A stretch of 64,000 nt of DNA from Gammaproteobacteria bacterium (lineage in GTDB: Bacteria; Pseudomonadota; Gammaproteobacteria; Pseudomonadales; Azotimanducaceae), in assembly GCA_026708185.1 (NCBI GenBank), contig JAPOVK010000027.1, positions 62,001 to 126,000 of the forward strand, in the 5' to 3' direction. Each line of letters starts with the position of its first letter. Position 1 is the first letter of the stretch. A model generated the notes under the pieces. It was not told where the DNA came from. It saw nothing but the letters and a program-made list of their open reading frames with translations, and did no database searches. The position numbers and the translations under genes were made by a program. Positions 6,913 to 15,618 of this stretch are shown piece after piece.

Positions 6913-9540
6913 TCAGCGAATGATCCGCACCGTCCCCGCCGCACCGTCGACTTCGACAGTCTGGCCATTCTCGATCCGGGTCATGACATCGGCGATCCCC
7001 GCCACGCACGGCTTGCCGAACTCTCGCGCCACCAAGGCACCGTGCTGCAGTTCGCCGCCGATCTCGAGCACGACCGCCGCGGCGTTGACGAACAGCGGCG
7101 TCCAGCCCGGGTCGGTGGTGACGGCCACGAGCACGTCGCCCGGCTCGACGGACTGCCCGAACGGATCGTTCAGCACCTTGGCCGGACCACGCGCCGTGCC
7201 GGGCGACATGGCAGCGCCGTGCAAGGTCGATGCGTCGTCCTTACGGCGATCGGGACGCGGAATCCGCCCGCGCGAATCGATCGCGTGGGGGAAGTGGCGG
7301 CCCTGCCGCTTGAGTTCGCGATAGAAAGCGCCGTTCGTCGCGGCCCTGGTGCGGACATCGAAGTCGGCGTCGTCGATGGCCTCTTGCAGGTCGGCGAAGG
7401 TCAGTTCGAAGACGTCGTCGCGCCCGTCCAGTCGACCCGCCTCAACGAGTTCTTCCGCGATGCGCACCACGCGTTCGCGAAGGCGCGCATTGGCCTGCGT
7501 CACGTGGTGCTTGATCATCTCCCGTGCGTCGTAGTGGTTCTCGATGGTGCGGTAGGCGCGGTCGAGGCGGCGGCGCTTGCGGCGCGGAAGCTTCGAGCGC
7601 AACTCGGCGAACGCCGCCTGCCGTTCGGCCACCAGCCGCTCTTGGACGGCGCGCGGATCGAAGCTGTCCCGGGACGCGGCCATCGGCGCGATCTGTGCGA
7701 GAGCGACGCGCGGGTCATCGCCGTACTTGGGATTGGCGAACTCCATCTCCAAGGGCCCTCGGCAGCCGAATCGGGCGATGAACGCATCCCAATCGGCCAG
7801 GAACGCCTCCGGTAGGCGGCGTTGCTCCAGGCGCACGACGAGTTCATCGAGGTCCTCCGCGAGCTCGGGCGGCAATTGCCGGGCGAGGTCGAACATCGCG
7901 ATGCCCATCTGCACGACGAGGTCGTCCGGATAGCCGCGGCGAATCGCATCGGCCAGTGCGACCTCGGCCGGGTCGTCCAGGTCGATCAGCTTGTTCACGA
8001 CGTCCGTGCCGCCGTAGTAGAAGACGGCTACGGACGGCGCAGTCGCCGCCAGGGTCACGCGGCCGATCGCGACGAACAGTTCGAACAGGAAATCATCGAG
8101 CGGCTGCTCGTGATCGACCGGCGTGGCAAGCCAACGGTCGTACTCGGCCTGTGCGCTGTCGTATCGGCGCCGGAATCGCTCGTAGCCGAAGAGCGGCTTC
8201 ATCAGGGCTCCGAGCACGGCGCGCAGTCGCCACAGCAGCTTCGGTGCCATTCGCAGCAAGCGGGACCAGCGCAGGAAGTCCGGCGGTTCGGCTGGGCGGT
8301 ACCGGTCCATGTCCACGGAGCCGAGCATGTCCGCAAGCAGCATGTTCATCTGGCTGAGTTGGCGCGCCAGCGCCTCTCGGCTGCCAAGCAGGTGCATATA
8401 CGGCGAGATGTTGAAGTAGATGCGCGAACCCTTGAGGCACATGCCCCCGGCAAGAAGGTCGGCGCCCTCGGGAATGTCCACCAGGTATTTGAGCATGAGC
8501 ATCACCGCGTGCTCGACGTAGTCGTTGGTGAGCGGCGAAATGGGCCCGCTCATGGTCAGGCCGTCGGTCAGTGCGCGGTCGATGTATAGACATCGCTGTT
8601 CGCCCGGCGCGGTCTGCAGTTCCGCTGCCAGCGGCACGTAGGCGGTGATCGGGCGGGCTTGGAGGATGTGCAGGCGTTGCCCGTCGGAAACGGGCCCAAA
8701 CGCCCATTCCACATCCATCGGACGCCCGTAGTGGGACTCGATGCGCGCGACCGCGGTCAACAGCTCGCCGAGTTCCGCGCGGCCGAGGCAGACGCCGTCT
8801 GCGGCCGACGATGGGCGCTCGTCGATCACGGCCCCGGAGACCTTGTCGAGAACGAAGGCATCCGGCGTGATCTCTCCAGCGACCAGGGCTTCTCCCAAAC
8901 CGCGGTGCGCGTTCACCAGCATCTCGTCGAAATCGTTGGTGAGCGGGTTGAGGGAGAACGCAACGCCCGACGTCTCGCTTGGCACCATGCGCTGCACCAC
9001 GACGGCGATCGACGTTGCCGGGTCGGTGAACCCCATGTTCAGCTTGTATGCGAAGACGCGTCCGTCGAGACAGGACAGGAAACAGCGCCGGACCGCCTCC
9101 TCGAGATCGACCGCACCGACGTCCAGGACGGTTTCGTACAAGCCCGCGAACGAGGCCCCCGCGAGATCCTCCTCCGGCGACGAGGAGCGCACGGCCAAGG
9201 CCGCGTCGGCGAATCCGTCGCGCACGGTCGCGAGCGCATCCCGCTGGTCGCCGTTCAGCCCGAGCGCGGACGCTTGCGCCTTGAGACCCGCGGCGAGTTC
9301 GACAAGGCGATCGCGACCGGCCGGGTCGCGCAGCGACGCCGCGTAGTCACGCGCGAACGCCTGCCACGCGCCACCCGCGTGCACGGCAGAAATCCAAGGC
9401 GCGAAGAATGCCGTGGTGAGGATCGTTCCCGGCGGCACGGTGAACCCCGCTCGGGTCAGTTCGATCAGTGCACGGCCCTTGCCGCCGACCACGGCCAACT
9501 CCGGCGTTGACGTGCTGGCCAATTCGACGAGCATCGTCAT
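6913..9540 (-). CDS. PEP/pyruvate-binding phosphotransferase (PEP synthase / rifampicin phosphotransferase-like)
   Basis: About 875 residues. The N-terminal ~330 residues are an ATP-binding PPDK/PEP-synthase module (VVGGKGRALIELTRAGFTVPPG, FAVRSSSPEEDLAGASFAG-like region, QRMVPSETSGVAFSLNPLT). A long variable middle domain follows. The C-terminal swivelling domain retains the phosphohistidine region (GGELQHGALVAREFGKPCVAG). The layout and length match rifampicin phosphotransferases and their relatives, which split ATP to phosphorylate an acceptor. The acceptor here is unknown. The ATG overlaps the acylphosphatase stop (ATGA), so the two are translationally coupled. An in-frame extension to 9840 is the acylphosphatase gene read in another frame and was rejected. 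Confidence 0.78.
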   Translation of the reverse strand: MTMLVELASTSTPELAVVGGKGRALIELTRAGFTVPPGTILTTAFFAPWISAVHAGGAWQAFARDYAASLRDPAGRDRLVELAAGLKAQASALGLNGDQRDALATVRDGFADAALAVRSSSPEEDLAGASFAGLYETVLDVGAVDLEEAVRRCFLSCLDGRVFAYKLNMGFTDPATSIAVVVQRMVPSETSGVAFSLNPLTNDFDEMLVNAHRGLGEALVAGEITPDAFVLDKVSGAVIDERPSSAADGVCLGRAELGELLTAVARIESHYGRPMDVEWAFGPVSDGQRLHILQARPITAYVPLAAELQTAPGEQRCLYIDRALTDGLTMSGPISPLTNDYVEHAVMLMLKYLVDIPEGADLLAGGMCLKGSRIYFNISPYMHLLGSREALARQLSQMNMLLADMLGSVDMDRYRPAEPPDFLRWSRLLRMAPKLLWRLRAVLGALMKPLFGYERFRRRYDSAQAEYDRWLATPVDHEQPLDDFLFELFVAIGRVTLAATAPSVAVFYYGGTDVVNKLIDLDDPAEVALADAIRRGYPDDLVVQMGIAMFDLARQLPPELAEDLDELVVRLEQRRLPEAFLADWDAFIARFGCRGPLEMEFANPKYGDDPRVALAQIAPMAASRDSFDPRAVQERLVAERQAAFAELRSKLPRRKRRRLDRAYRTIENHYDAREMIKHHVTQANARLRERVVRIAEELVEAGRLDGRDDVFELTFADLQEAIDDADFDVRTRAATNGAFYRELKRQGRHFPHAIDSRGRIPRPDRRKDDASTLHGAAMSPGTARGPAKVLNDPFGQSVEPGDVLVAVTTDPGWTPLFVNAAAVVLEIGGELQHGALVAREFGKPCVAGIADVMTRIENGQTVEVDGAAGTVRIIR

Positions 9541-9824
9541 GCCACGTGGAACCCGGGGGGTTCGTCGCACGGTGACTCCCAGGCGATGTCGACGTCGTAG
9601 ACGCGTGCATGCCGTGGCCCCGACCGGCACCACGCGACCAGGCTTTGAACCGCCGAGGCCGTCCCCTCTGCGACGACCTCCACGCGCCCATCGGCCAGGT
9701 TGCGCACCCAGCCGCTCACGTTCCGGGCTTCGGCCTCGAGCATCGTCGCATACCGGAAGCCCACGCCCTGGACCCGGCCGGCGATCCGCAGGTGCGCCCG
9801 GGACAAGCCCTCGCCGTCGCTCAT
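9537..9824 (-). CDS. acyP: Acylphosphatase
   Basis: 95 residues, the usual length. It carries the family signature RIAGRVQGVGFRYA with the catalytic Arg, and WVRNLADGRVEV with the catalytic Asn. It hydrolyses acyl phosphates such as acetyl or carbamoyl phosphate in the cytosol. The stop overlaps the ATG of the phosphotransferase gene by four bases. That tight pairing suggests a shared process, perhaps removal of a mixed anhydride or inhibitory acyl phosphate, but this is inference. Confidence 0.92.
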   Translation of the reverse strand: MSDGEGLSRAHLRIAGRVQGVGFRYATMLEAEARNVSGWVRNLADGRVEVVAEGTASAVQSLVAWCRSGPRHARVYDVDIAWESPCDEPPGFHVA

Positions 9825-9944
9825 CGTTTAAGCGTCTCACGCGGTCAGCAAGCGTCCGATATTACGCTCTTGTTACGGCACGCGGCGTTGAACTCCCGGG
9901 CGGACCATGCGAAAACCTTTTGCACTGACATGGCGGGAACACCG

Positions 9945-10709
9945 ATGAACAACGACACCGTTCTCCTCTTCGACAAGCTTGACGGGGTCGCCACGCTGAC
10001 ACTCAACCGCCCCGAGAAGATGAACGCGTTGAACTACGCGCTGCGCCGGCGCTTAAGCGACGCGCTCGACGCGATCGCCGGCGATGCCGAGATCGGCGCC
10101 GTCGTCCTGACCGGGGCGGGACGGGCGTTCTGCGCAGGCCTCGACCTCACCGAGATGGCCAATCCGGAGAGCGGCGGCCCGTTGCTCGACCCGCCAGCGC
10201 AGATGCGTGCGCTCCCGCAACCGGTGATCGGGGCCGTGAACGGCGTCGCGGTCACCGGCGGCTTCGAACTCGCCACCTCGTGCGACGTCCTGATCGGCAG
10301 CGACCGGGCCCGCTTCGCCGACACGCATGCACGCCTCGGCCTGATCGCCGGCTGGGGCCTCTCACAGCGGCTGCCGCGGCTGATAGGCATCAACCGCGCC
10401 AAGGAAATGGCGTTCACCGGCAACTACCTGTCCGCCGAGCAGGCCTACGAATGGGGTCTCTTGAACCGCGTCGTGCCCGCCGACGACCTGCTGTCCGCGG
10501 CCCAGGCCTTGGCCAGGGACATGGTGGAATGCGACCAGGACACCGTACGCGCCTGCAAGCGGCTGATCGAGGATGGATTCGCGCTTCCGCTCGGCCAGGC
10601 GATGGCCTTGGAGGCGCAAGTCAATAGTGGACGCCGTTCCAAACCGGGCCAGATCGCCGAACGACGCGCCGCGGTGCAGCGTCGAGGCCGGGAACAGGCG
10701 GGCGGTTAG
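9945..10709 (+). CDS. Enoyl-CoA hydratase/isomerase family protein
   Basis: 254 residues of crotonase fold. The N-terminal signature is VATLTLNRPEKMNAL, the oxyanion-hole motif AGRAFCAGLDL, and the glutamate of GGFELATSCDVLI matches the first catalytic Glu of enoyl-CoA hydratases. The second catalytic Glu region reads ADTHARLGLI, so that Glu is absent; the reaction may not be classical hydration. An upstream in-frame ATG at 9930 is possible; I prefer 9945 because GGGA precedes it at suitable spacing. It is convergent with trpE, with an 11-base gap. The CoA substrate is unknown. Confidence 0.82.
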   Translation: MNNDTVLLFDKLDGVATLTLNRPEKMNALNYALRRRLSDALDAIAGDAEIGAVVLTGAGRAFCAGLDLTEMANPESGGPLLDPPAQMRALPQPVIGAVNGVAVTGGFELATSCDVLIGSDRARFADTHARLGLIAGWGLSQRLPRLIGINRAKEMAFTGNYLSAEQAYEWGLLNRVVPADDLLSAAQALARDMVECDQDTVRACKRLIEDGFALPLGQAMALEAQVNSGRRSKPGQIAERRAAVQRRGREQAGG

Positions 10710-10718
10710 GCATCCGCC
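10701..10718. terminator. Weak hairpin between convergent ech-like gene and trpE
   Basis: GGCGG (10701-10705) pairs with CCGCC (10714-10718) across the stop of the enoyl-CoA hydratase-like gene, in the tiny gap to the end of trpE. Only five base pairs and no U-tract, so this is a low-confidence terminator. Confidence 0.25.
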
Positions 10719-10720
10719 GG

Positions 10721-12208
10721 TCAATCCAATTCTCGAAACCGCATCTCAGCCATCCGCGCGGCGCGGAAGATCGCCCGTCCCTTGTTCATGCTCTCCTTCC
10801 ACTCCAGGCGAGCAATGGAATCCGCGACGACGCCGCCGCCGGCTTGGATGTAGAGTGTGCCGTCCTTCACCAGCGCCGTGCGGATCGCGATGGCGGTGTC
10901 CATGTTGCCGTTCCACGCGAGGTAGCCGACCGCGCCCCCGTAGACGCCGCGCTTGACTGGTTCGAGTTCGTCGATGATCTCCATGGCGCGGATCTTCGGC
11001 GCGCCGGACAGGGTCCCAACCGGTAGCGTCGCCCGCAAGACGTCGATTGCCGTCTTCCCTTCGGTAAGCTCGCCGACCACGTTGGACGACAGGTGCATGA
11101 CATGGGAATAGCGCTCGACGACGAACTGCTCGGTGACCTTGACGCTGCCGACCTTGGAGACGCGGCCAACGTCGTTGCGGCCCAAGTCGATCAGCATCAG
11201 GTGTTCGGCGATCTCCTTGGGATCGTTGAGGAGTTCCTCCTCCATCGCGCGGTCCTCGGCATCCGTGTGACCACGCCGACGGGTGCCGGCGAGCGGACGA
11301 TTGACAATTGTCCCGTGCTCGACGCGGGCGAGAATCTCCGGCGATGAACTCACGATGTGGAACTCGTCGAGGTTCATGAAGACCATGTACGGCGACGGGT
11401 TCAGGCCGCGCAGCGCGCGGTAGAGGTTGATCGGCGGGCTCGCGAACGGAATGGACATGCGCTGCGATAGCACGACCTGCATCACGTCGCCCGCCTTGAT
11501 GTACTCGCGGATGCGCTCGACCGCGTCCATGAAGTTCTCACGCCCGTAGGCGGACTCGAAGTCGCTTTCCTCCACCGGCTGGTTCGCCGTCGATTCCGCG
11601 ACGCGCGGCACGGCGACGTCGAGTTGCCGGGCCCGTGCCTCCAGCATCTCCGTTGCCGTCTGCCAGGCGTCCGGACGGGACGGCTCGACCAGCGAGATGA
11701 GCTTCATGCGCGCGGCAACGTTGTCAAACACGATGACGTCGCTCGACACCATGAGCAGCATGTCGGGCGTACCGAGGTCGTCGGGCGGGGTTGAATGCGC
11801 GAGGCGCTTCTCGACATAGCGGATCGTGTCGTAGCCGAAGTAGCCGACCAGCCCGCCGAAGAAGCGTGGCAGGTCCGGCAGATCGGGGACATGGAAGCGT
11901 TGGCTGAATGCCTCGATGAAGGCCAGCGGGTCGTCGGTCGCGGTCTCCTCCACTACCGCGCCGTCCTCCTCCACGGTGACCGTCCGGCCGCGCACGCGCA
12001 GCACCGTTCGCGCGGGCAGCCCGATGATCGAGTACCGGCCCCACATCTCGCCGCCCTGGCCAGCCGACTCGAGCAGGTAGGAGTATGGGGCGTCCGCGAC
12101 CTTCAGGTACGCGGACAGCGGCGTGTCGAGGTCGGCCAAGATCTCGTGGACGACGGGAATGTGCGAATAGCCACGACTCGCGAGGGCGTCGAATTCTTGC
12201 TGGTTCAT
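10721..12208 (-). CDS. trpE: Anthranilate synthase component I
   Basis: 495 residues, full length. It makes anthranilate from chorismate, using ammonia from TrpG, the first step of tryptophan synthesis. The C-terminal chorismate-binding domain is clear: [68 protein letters not shown]. The N-terminal regulatory half has [20 protein letters not shown] with the LLES motif of tryptophan feedback binding. It lies downstream of rpe-gph, the order seen in Pseudomonas, but trpGDC do not follow. The 166 bases upstream hold no tryptophan-rich leader that I can find. Confidence 0.95.
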   Translation of the reverse strand: MNQQEFDALASRGYSHIPVVHEILADLDTPLSAYLKVADAPYSYLLESAGQGGEMWGRYSIIGLPARTVLRVRGRTVTVEEDGAVVEETATDDPLAFIEAFSQRFHVPDLPDLPRFFGGLVGYFGYDTIRYVEKRLAHSTPPDDLGTPDMLLMVSSDVIVFDNVAARMKLISLVEPSRPDAWQTATEMLEARARQLDVAVPRVAESTANQPVEESDFESAYGRENFMDAVERIREYIKAGDVMQVVLSQRMSIPFASPPINLYRALRGLNPSPYMVFMNLDEFHIVSSSPEILARVEHGTIVNRPLAGTRRRGHTDAEDRAMEEELLNDPKEIAEHLMLIDLGRNDVGRVSKVGSVKVTEQFVVERYSHVMHLSSNVVGELTEGKTAIDVLRATLPVGTLSGAPKIRAMEIIDELEPVKRGVYGGAVGYLAWNGNMDTAIAIRTALVKDGTLYIQAGGGVVADSIARLEWKESMNKGRAIFRAARMAEMRFRELD

Positions 12209-12374
12209 GGACAGTCGGCCTGTGTGTCAGGAGTGACGGGCCGCTTTTGGGCCCTCAAACGTAGCTCGCCCGATGCGGGCTCGGCACGTTCATCGCCAGC
12301 GCAGGTGCTGCTCTCCCAAAGCCCTTTCCCGAGGGTCGGATGACTGTCGGTTGGTGTCCATCGCGCAGCGCAAC

Positions 12375-13034
12375 TTACAGAAGCGCCGCGAGCGAATCAA
12401 CGACCGCATCGGCGTCGAGCGTGTCCGGGTCCTGACCGTGGTTGTAGCCGAACCGGTACAGCACGACGGTGCAGCCCGCCGCGCGCGCGCACTTGACGTC
12501 GGTCGCCGAGTCCCCGACGAACAGCGCCTCGTGCGGCTTGACCCCAAGCTGCTCGCAGGCGTAGAGAGCCGGTTCCGCATGCGGCTTGTGGTTGCGCGTC
12601 GAACCGCGACCGACCACCGAGGCGAAGAAGCGCCGTAGGTCCAAGGCTTCGAGGAGACGTTCCGAGAGGTCGGCAGGCTTGTTGGTCACGACCGCGAGCG
12701 GGACGCGCCGCGCCAAGTCATCCAGGGTGTCGACCACCGCGGGATAGGGAACCGAATGGTCGGCGATGTGCTCGCCGTAGTAGGCCAGGCAGGAGTCGAA
12801 CAGGGCGTCCACGCGCGCGCTCGAGACGTCCGCGCCATGGTGCTTGAACGCCGCGTTGAGCATCGCGCGCACGCCGTGCCCGACCCAGTGCCGGGTCATG
12901 GCCTCGTCCACGAGCGGCAATCCGGCGTCCGCGAGGACGTGGTTCAGCGCGCGCATGAGGTCGGGGGCGGTGTCGACCAGCGTGCCGTCGAGGTCGAAAA
13001 GGTAGGCCGCGTACCCCCGCGCGGGAGTGGCCAC
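12375..13034 (-). CDS. gph: Phosphoglycolate phosphatase (HAD family)
   Basis: 219 residues. HAD motif I FDLDGTLVDTAPDL lies at the N-terminus, motif II T in VVTNKPADLSERL, the lysine in NHKPHAEP, and motif IV GDSATDVKCARAAG. It dephosphorylates 2-phosphoglycolate, a product of DNA repair and oxygenase side reactions. The start is GTG and shares one base with the rpe stop (TAGTG), so translation is coupled. Family members vary in substrate, but the rpe-gph-trpE order supports this name. Confidence 0.9.
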   Translation of the reverse strand: MATPARGYAAYLFDLDGTLVDTAPDLMRALNHVLADAGLPLVDEAMTRHWVGHGVRAMLNAAFKHHGADVSSARVDALFDSCLAYYGEHIADHSVPYPAVVDTLDDLARRVPLAVVTNKPADLSERLLEALDLRRFFASVVGRGSTRNHKPHAEPALYACEQLGVKPHEALFVGDSATDVKCARAAGCTVVLYRFGYNHGQDPDTLDADAVVDSLAALL

Positions 13035-13717
13035 TATTGGATTTCCGCGCGCATGGCGTCCAGCACGGCGCGGTAGTCGTCGGCGCGGCTGGCATGGGTA
13101 TCCGGCACGCCGAACACGGCCGATCCGGCCACAAAGGTGTCCGCACCTGCGCGCGCCGCCGCACCGATGTTGTCCACCTTGATGCCACCGTCGATCTCCA
13201 GGCGAATGGCGCGAGTGCTTGAATCGATCAAGCGCCGCACCGCCGCCACCTTGTCGAGGCTCGACGGAATGAAGGCCTGGCCGCCGAAACCCGGGTTGAC
13301 GGACATCACGAGCACGAGGTCGACGACGTCGAGCAACGGTTCGATCACGGCCACGGCGGTGCCCGGGTTGAGCACCAGGCCGGCCTTTGCGCCGCCTTCG
13401 CGGATCAGCGACAGGGATCGATGCGGATGCGCCGTCGCCTCCGGGTGGACGGAGATGTAGTCGGCGCCGGCGGTTAGGAAATCGGCGATGAGCCGGTCCA
13501 CGGGTTCGACCATCAGGTGCACGTCAACCGGCACCCCGACGCCGTATCGGCGCAGGGACTCGAGCACGAGCGGACCGACGCTCAAGTTCGGCACGTAGTG
13601 GTTGTCCATGACGTCGAAGTGGACGAGGTCGGCGCCTGCGGCAACGACATCGTCGACCTCGGCGCCGAGCCTGGCGAAGTCCGCCGCGAGAATGGACGGC
13701 GCGATCCAGCTATTCAT
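13034..13717 (-). CDS. rpe: Ribulose-phosphate 3-epimerase
   Basis: 227 residues, a TIM barrel. It interconverts ribulose-5-P and xylulose-5-P. Visible signatures are [14 protein letters not shown] at the start, [17 protein letters not shown] with the metal and catalytic residues, [35 protein letters not shown], and [11 protein letters not shown] with the second catalytic Asp. It is the first gene of the rpe-gph-(trpE) unit and its stop overlaps the gph start. The length is normal and no key residue is missing. Confidence 0.96.
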   Translation of the reverse strand: MNSWIAPSILAADFARLGAEVDDVVAAGADLVHFDVMDNHYVPNLSVGPLVLESLRRYGVGVPVDVHLMVEPVDRLIADFLTAGADYISVHPEATAHPHRSLSLIREGGAKAGLVLNPGTAVAVIEPLLDVVDLVLVMSVNPGFGGQAFIPSSLDKVAAVRRLIDSSTRAIRLEIDGGIKVDNIGAAARAGADTFVAGSAVFGVPDTHASRADDYRAVLDAMRAEIQ

Positions 13718-13753
13718 GGGTTGACGTGGTAGGCGCGCTCAAGGCCGCGCATT

Positions 13754-14410
13754 CTACAGCGTCAAGCGCCGCACGCGTTTCAACTGGTCGGGCGTGCCGA
13801 TGTCGATCCACGCGCCGTCGAAGACCTCCCCCTCGAGGTCGCCGTTGGCCGCCGCTTTGAATAGTGGCTGCGTCAACGAGAACGGGCCATCGGGCGAGTG
13901 GGCGAACAGCGCCTTGCTGATCACCGCGATGCCGCAGTAGGTCAGGTCGTCGGCGGCCCCGCGGTGCACCCGGCCTCCCGCCATGTGGAAGTCGGCGCGG
14001 GTTTTCTCCGGCGGTGTCGGCGTCAGCACCAGGTGGGCGAGCCGGGGACGCAACCCGACCAGGTTGGCGAACCGATAGCTCGTCCAAATGTCCCCGTTCA
14101 GGAGCACGAAGGGTTCGTCGCCGAGAATGGGGAGCGCGTTCTTGATCCCGCCGCCGGTATCGAGCAGACGTTCCTCGACGCTGTAGCGGATGCGCACCCC
14201 GAGGTCGCTGCCCGCGCCCAGCGCGCGCTCGATTTCGCCGCCCAGGTGGTGCAGGTTGATGACCACCTCGCGAATCCCGGCGCGGTGCAACCAGCGCAGT
14301 TGATGCACGATAAGCGGCTCGCTGCCGATCGGGATCAAGGGCTTCGGGATCCGCTCGGTCAGTGGCCGCAGACGCTCGCCGCGACCGGCTGCCAGGATCA
14401 TCGCTTTCAA
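13754..14410 (-). CDS. murU: N-acetylmuramate-1-phosphate uridylyltransferase (sugar nucleotidyltransferase)
   Basis: 218 residues with the nucleotidyltransferase signature MKAMILAAGRGERLRPLTERIPKPL at residues 1-25 (split here by function: G-rich NTP loop, then the PKPL lysine). LLNGDIW carries the metal-binding Asp. Its ATG overlaps the stop of amgK by four bases. The amgK-murU pair is the peptidoglycan-recycling bypass known from Pseudomonas, which makes UDP-MurNAc directly from recovered MurNAc and by-passes the fosfomycin-sensitive MurA. The name depends partly on that pairing. Confidence 0.9.
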   Translation of the reverse strand: MKAMILAAGRGERLRPLTERIPKPLIPIGSEPLIVHQLRWLHRAGIREVVINLHHLGGEIERALGAGSDLGVRIRYSVEERLLDTGGGIKNALPILGDEPFVLLNGDIWTSYRFANLVGLRPRLAHLVLTPTPPEKTRADFHMAGGRVHRGAADDLTYCGIAVISKALFAHSPDGPFSLTQPLFKAAANGDLEGEVFDGAWIDIGTPDQLKRVRRLTL

Positions 14411-15381
14411 GGCGCCGTTCCCAGTCGTCGGATCGCGGCCGGGACGACGTCCTCATCCAGCCAGCCGCTCAGTGCCTTCGTCTCGGAATAGGTCGCGGCG
14501 AGCGCTGCGATCCGGCGCAACACGGGCACGATGTCGCCGAGGTGGCTGGGCCGGCTGCGGGAAAGGTAGAGGCGCGCAAAGATCCCGACGGCCTTGAGTT
14601 GGCGCTGCATCGCGGTCAAGTCGAACGCGCGCTCGAAGACCGCGACCGGGCAGTTGAGCGCGGCCACCCGCAGAAATCGGCGTCGCCAGCGCCTCACGTC
14701 CTCCTCGGCAAACTCAACGTAGCAGTCGCGCAAGAGCGATGCGATGTCGTAGCACCCCGGCCCAATGAGCGCATCCTGGAAGTCGACGATGCCGACCGTG
14801 CCGTCTTCGCGCCAGATCAGGTTGCGGCAGTGGTAGTCGCGATGCACCACGCACGCCGGCACGGTCTGCGTGGCGTCGATCAGCGCGGTGCGAATCACGG
14901 CGAAGTCGCGAGGGGCGGAGAGATCGAGGTAGCGCTCGATCAGCCACTCGGTGAAGATGTCCAGTTCGTCCGAGAATCGGGTCGTCTCGTAGGGCGGAAT
15001 CCCGTCCGTCGGCAGCGTCTGCACAACCGCCAACGTGTCGATGGCCGCGTTCACGAGGGCGTCGACGTCATGCGTCTCGTAGGCCGAAGCGAAATCGGTC
15101 TCGCCGAGATCCTCCATGAGCACGAAACCGCGGTCGGCGTCGAAGGCGTGGATCTCCGGCGTCGCCAAGCCATGGCAGCGGAACTGCCGGGCGAGGCGCA
15201 GGAAACGCGGATTGTCCTCGGTGGCTGGCGGCGCATGCATCGCAATGTAGGACGCAGTGCCACCATCGGTCCGGACGCGGAAGAAGCGCCGGGTACTGGC
15301 TTCTGCAGGCAACGGCAGCAACGGTCCCTCGACCGCCACAGACGCGGCCACCCATTCGGCCAATGCATGGACTTCCCGCAT
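14407..15381 (-). CDS. amgK: Anomeric MurNAc/GlcNAc kinase (aminoglycoside phosphotransferase fold)
   Basis: 324 residues. The APH-type kinase motifs are VVHRDYHCRNLIW (catalytic loop with Asp) and VGIVDFQDALIGPGCYDIASLL (metal-binding Asp). N-terminal residues include the family-typical LPAEASTRRFFRV. It phosphorylates MurNAc or GlcNAc at C1, feeding MurU. I chose the ATG at 15381; an in-frame extension to 15486 would translate a strong intergenic palindrome and has no family support. It is divergent from lptD, the same neighbourhood as in Pseudomonas. Confidence 0.9.
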   Translation of the reverse strand: MREVHALAEWVAASVAVEGPLLPLPAEASTRRFFRVRTDGGTASYIAMHAPPATEDNPRFLRLARQFRCHGLATPEIHAFDADRGFVLMEDLGETDFASAYETHDVDALVNAAIDTLAVVQTLPTDGIPPYETTRFSDELDIFTEWLIERYLDLSAPRDFAVIRTALIDATQTVPACVVHRDYHCRNLIWREDGTVGIVDFQDALIGPGCYDIASLLRDCYVEFAEEDVRRWRRRFLRVAALNCPVAVFERAFDLTAMQRQLKAVGIFARLYLSRSRPSHLGDIVPVLRRIAALAATYSETKALSGWLDEDVVPAAIRRLGTAP

Positions 15382-15426
15382 GAAACAAACCGGTATCTTG
15401 ATGTCTAGCGGTCGGCGCCACTTCGC

Positions 15427-15477
15427 CGCCGGGAGAATTCGCGGAGCGAATTCTCCCGGCGACCGCGAAGCGGTCGC
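15427..15477. repeat. Double palindromic element between amgK and lptD
   Basis: A perfect 16-bp stem with loop GGA (arms 15427-15442 and 15446-15461) is followed at once by an 8-bp stem with loop GAA (15459-15466 and 15470-15477). Arm cores are GGGAGAATTCGC and GCGACCGC. A similar double hairpin lies at 37673-37714. It sits in a divergent promoter region, so transcription termination is unlikely to be its main role; a REP/BIME-like dispersed element is more plausible. Confidence 0.7.
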
Positions 15478-15618
15478 GTCTCGCATGGGCCGATTCTCGC
15501 GTATCGGGATATTGTCTGGCTACATGATGACCGCCAAATCACCGCCGCATCGGCTGGGCTTGCACAGCGCGCGGACATGCACCATCGTGGCGGAGGAGTC
15601 GACCACAAGGCAACGAGC

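Noticed and set aside
12209-12374. Possible trp leader/attenuator before trpE
   Set aside because: A small ORF with one Trp codon exists, but there are no tandem Trp codons and no alternative terminator/antiterminator pair.
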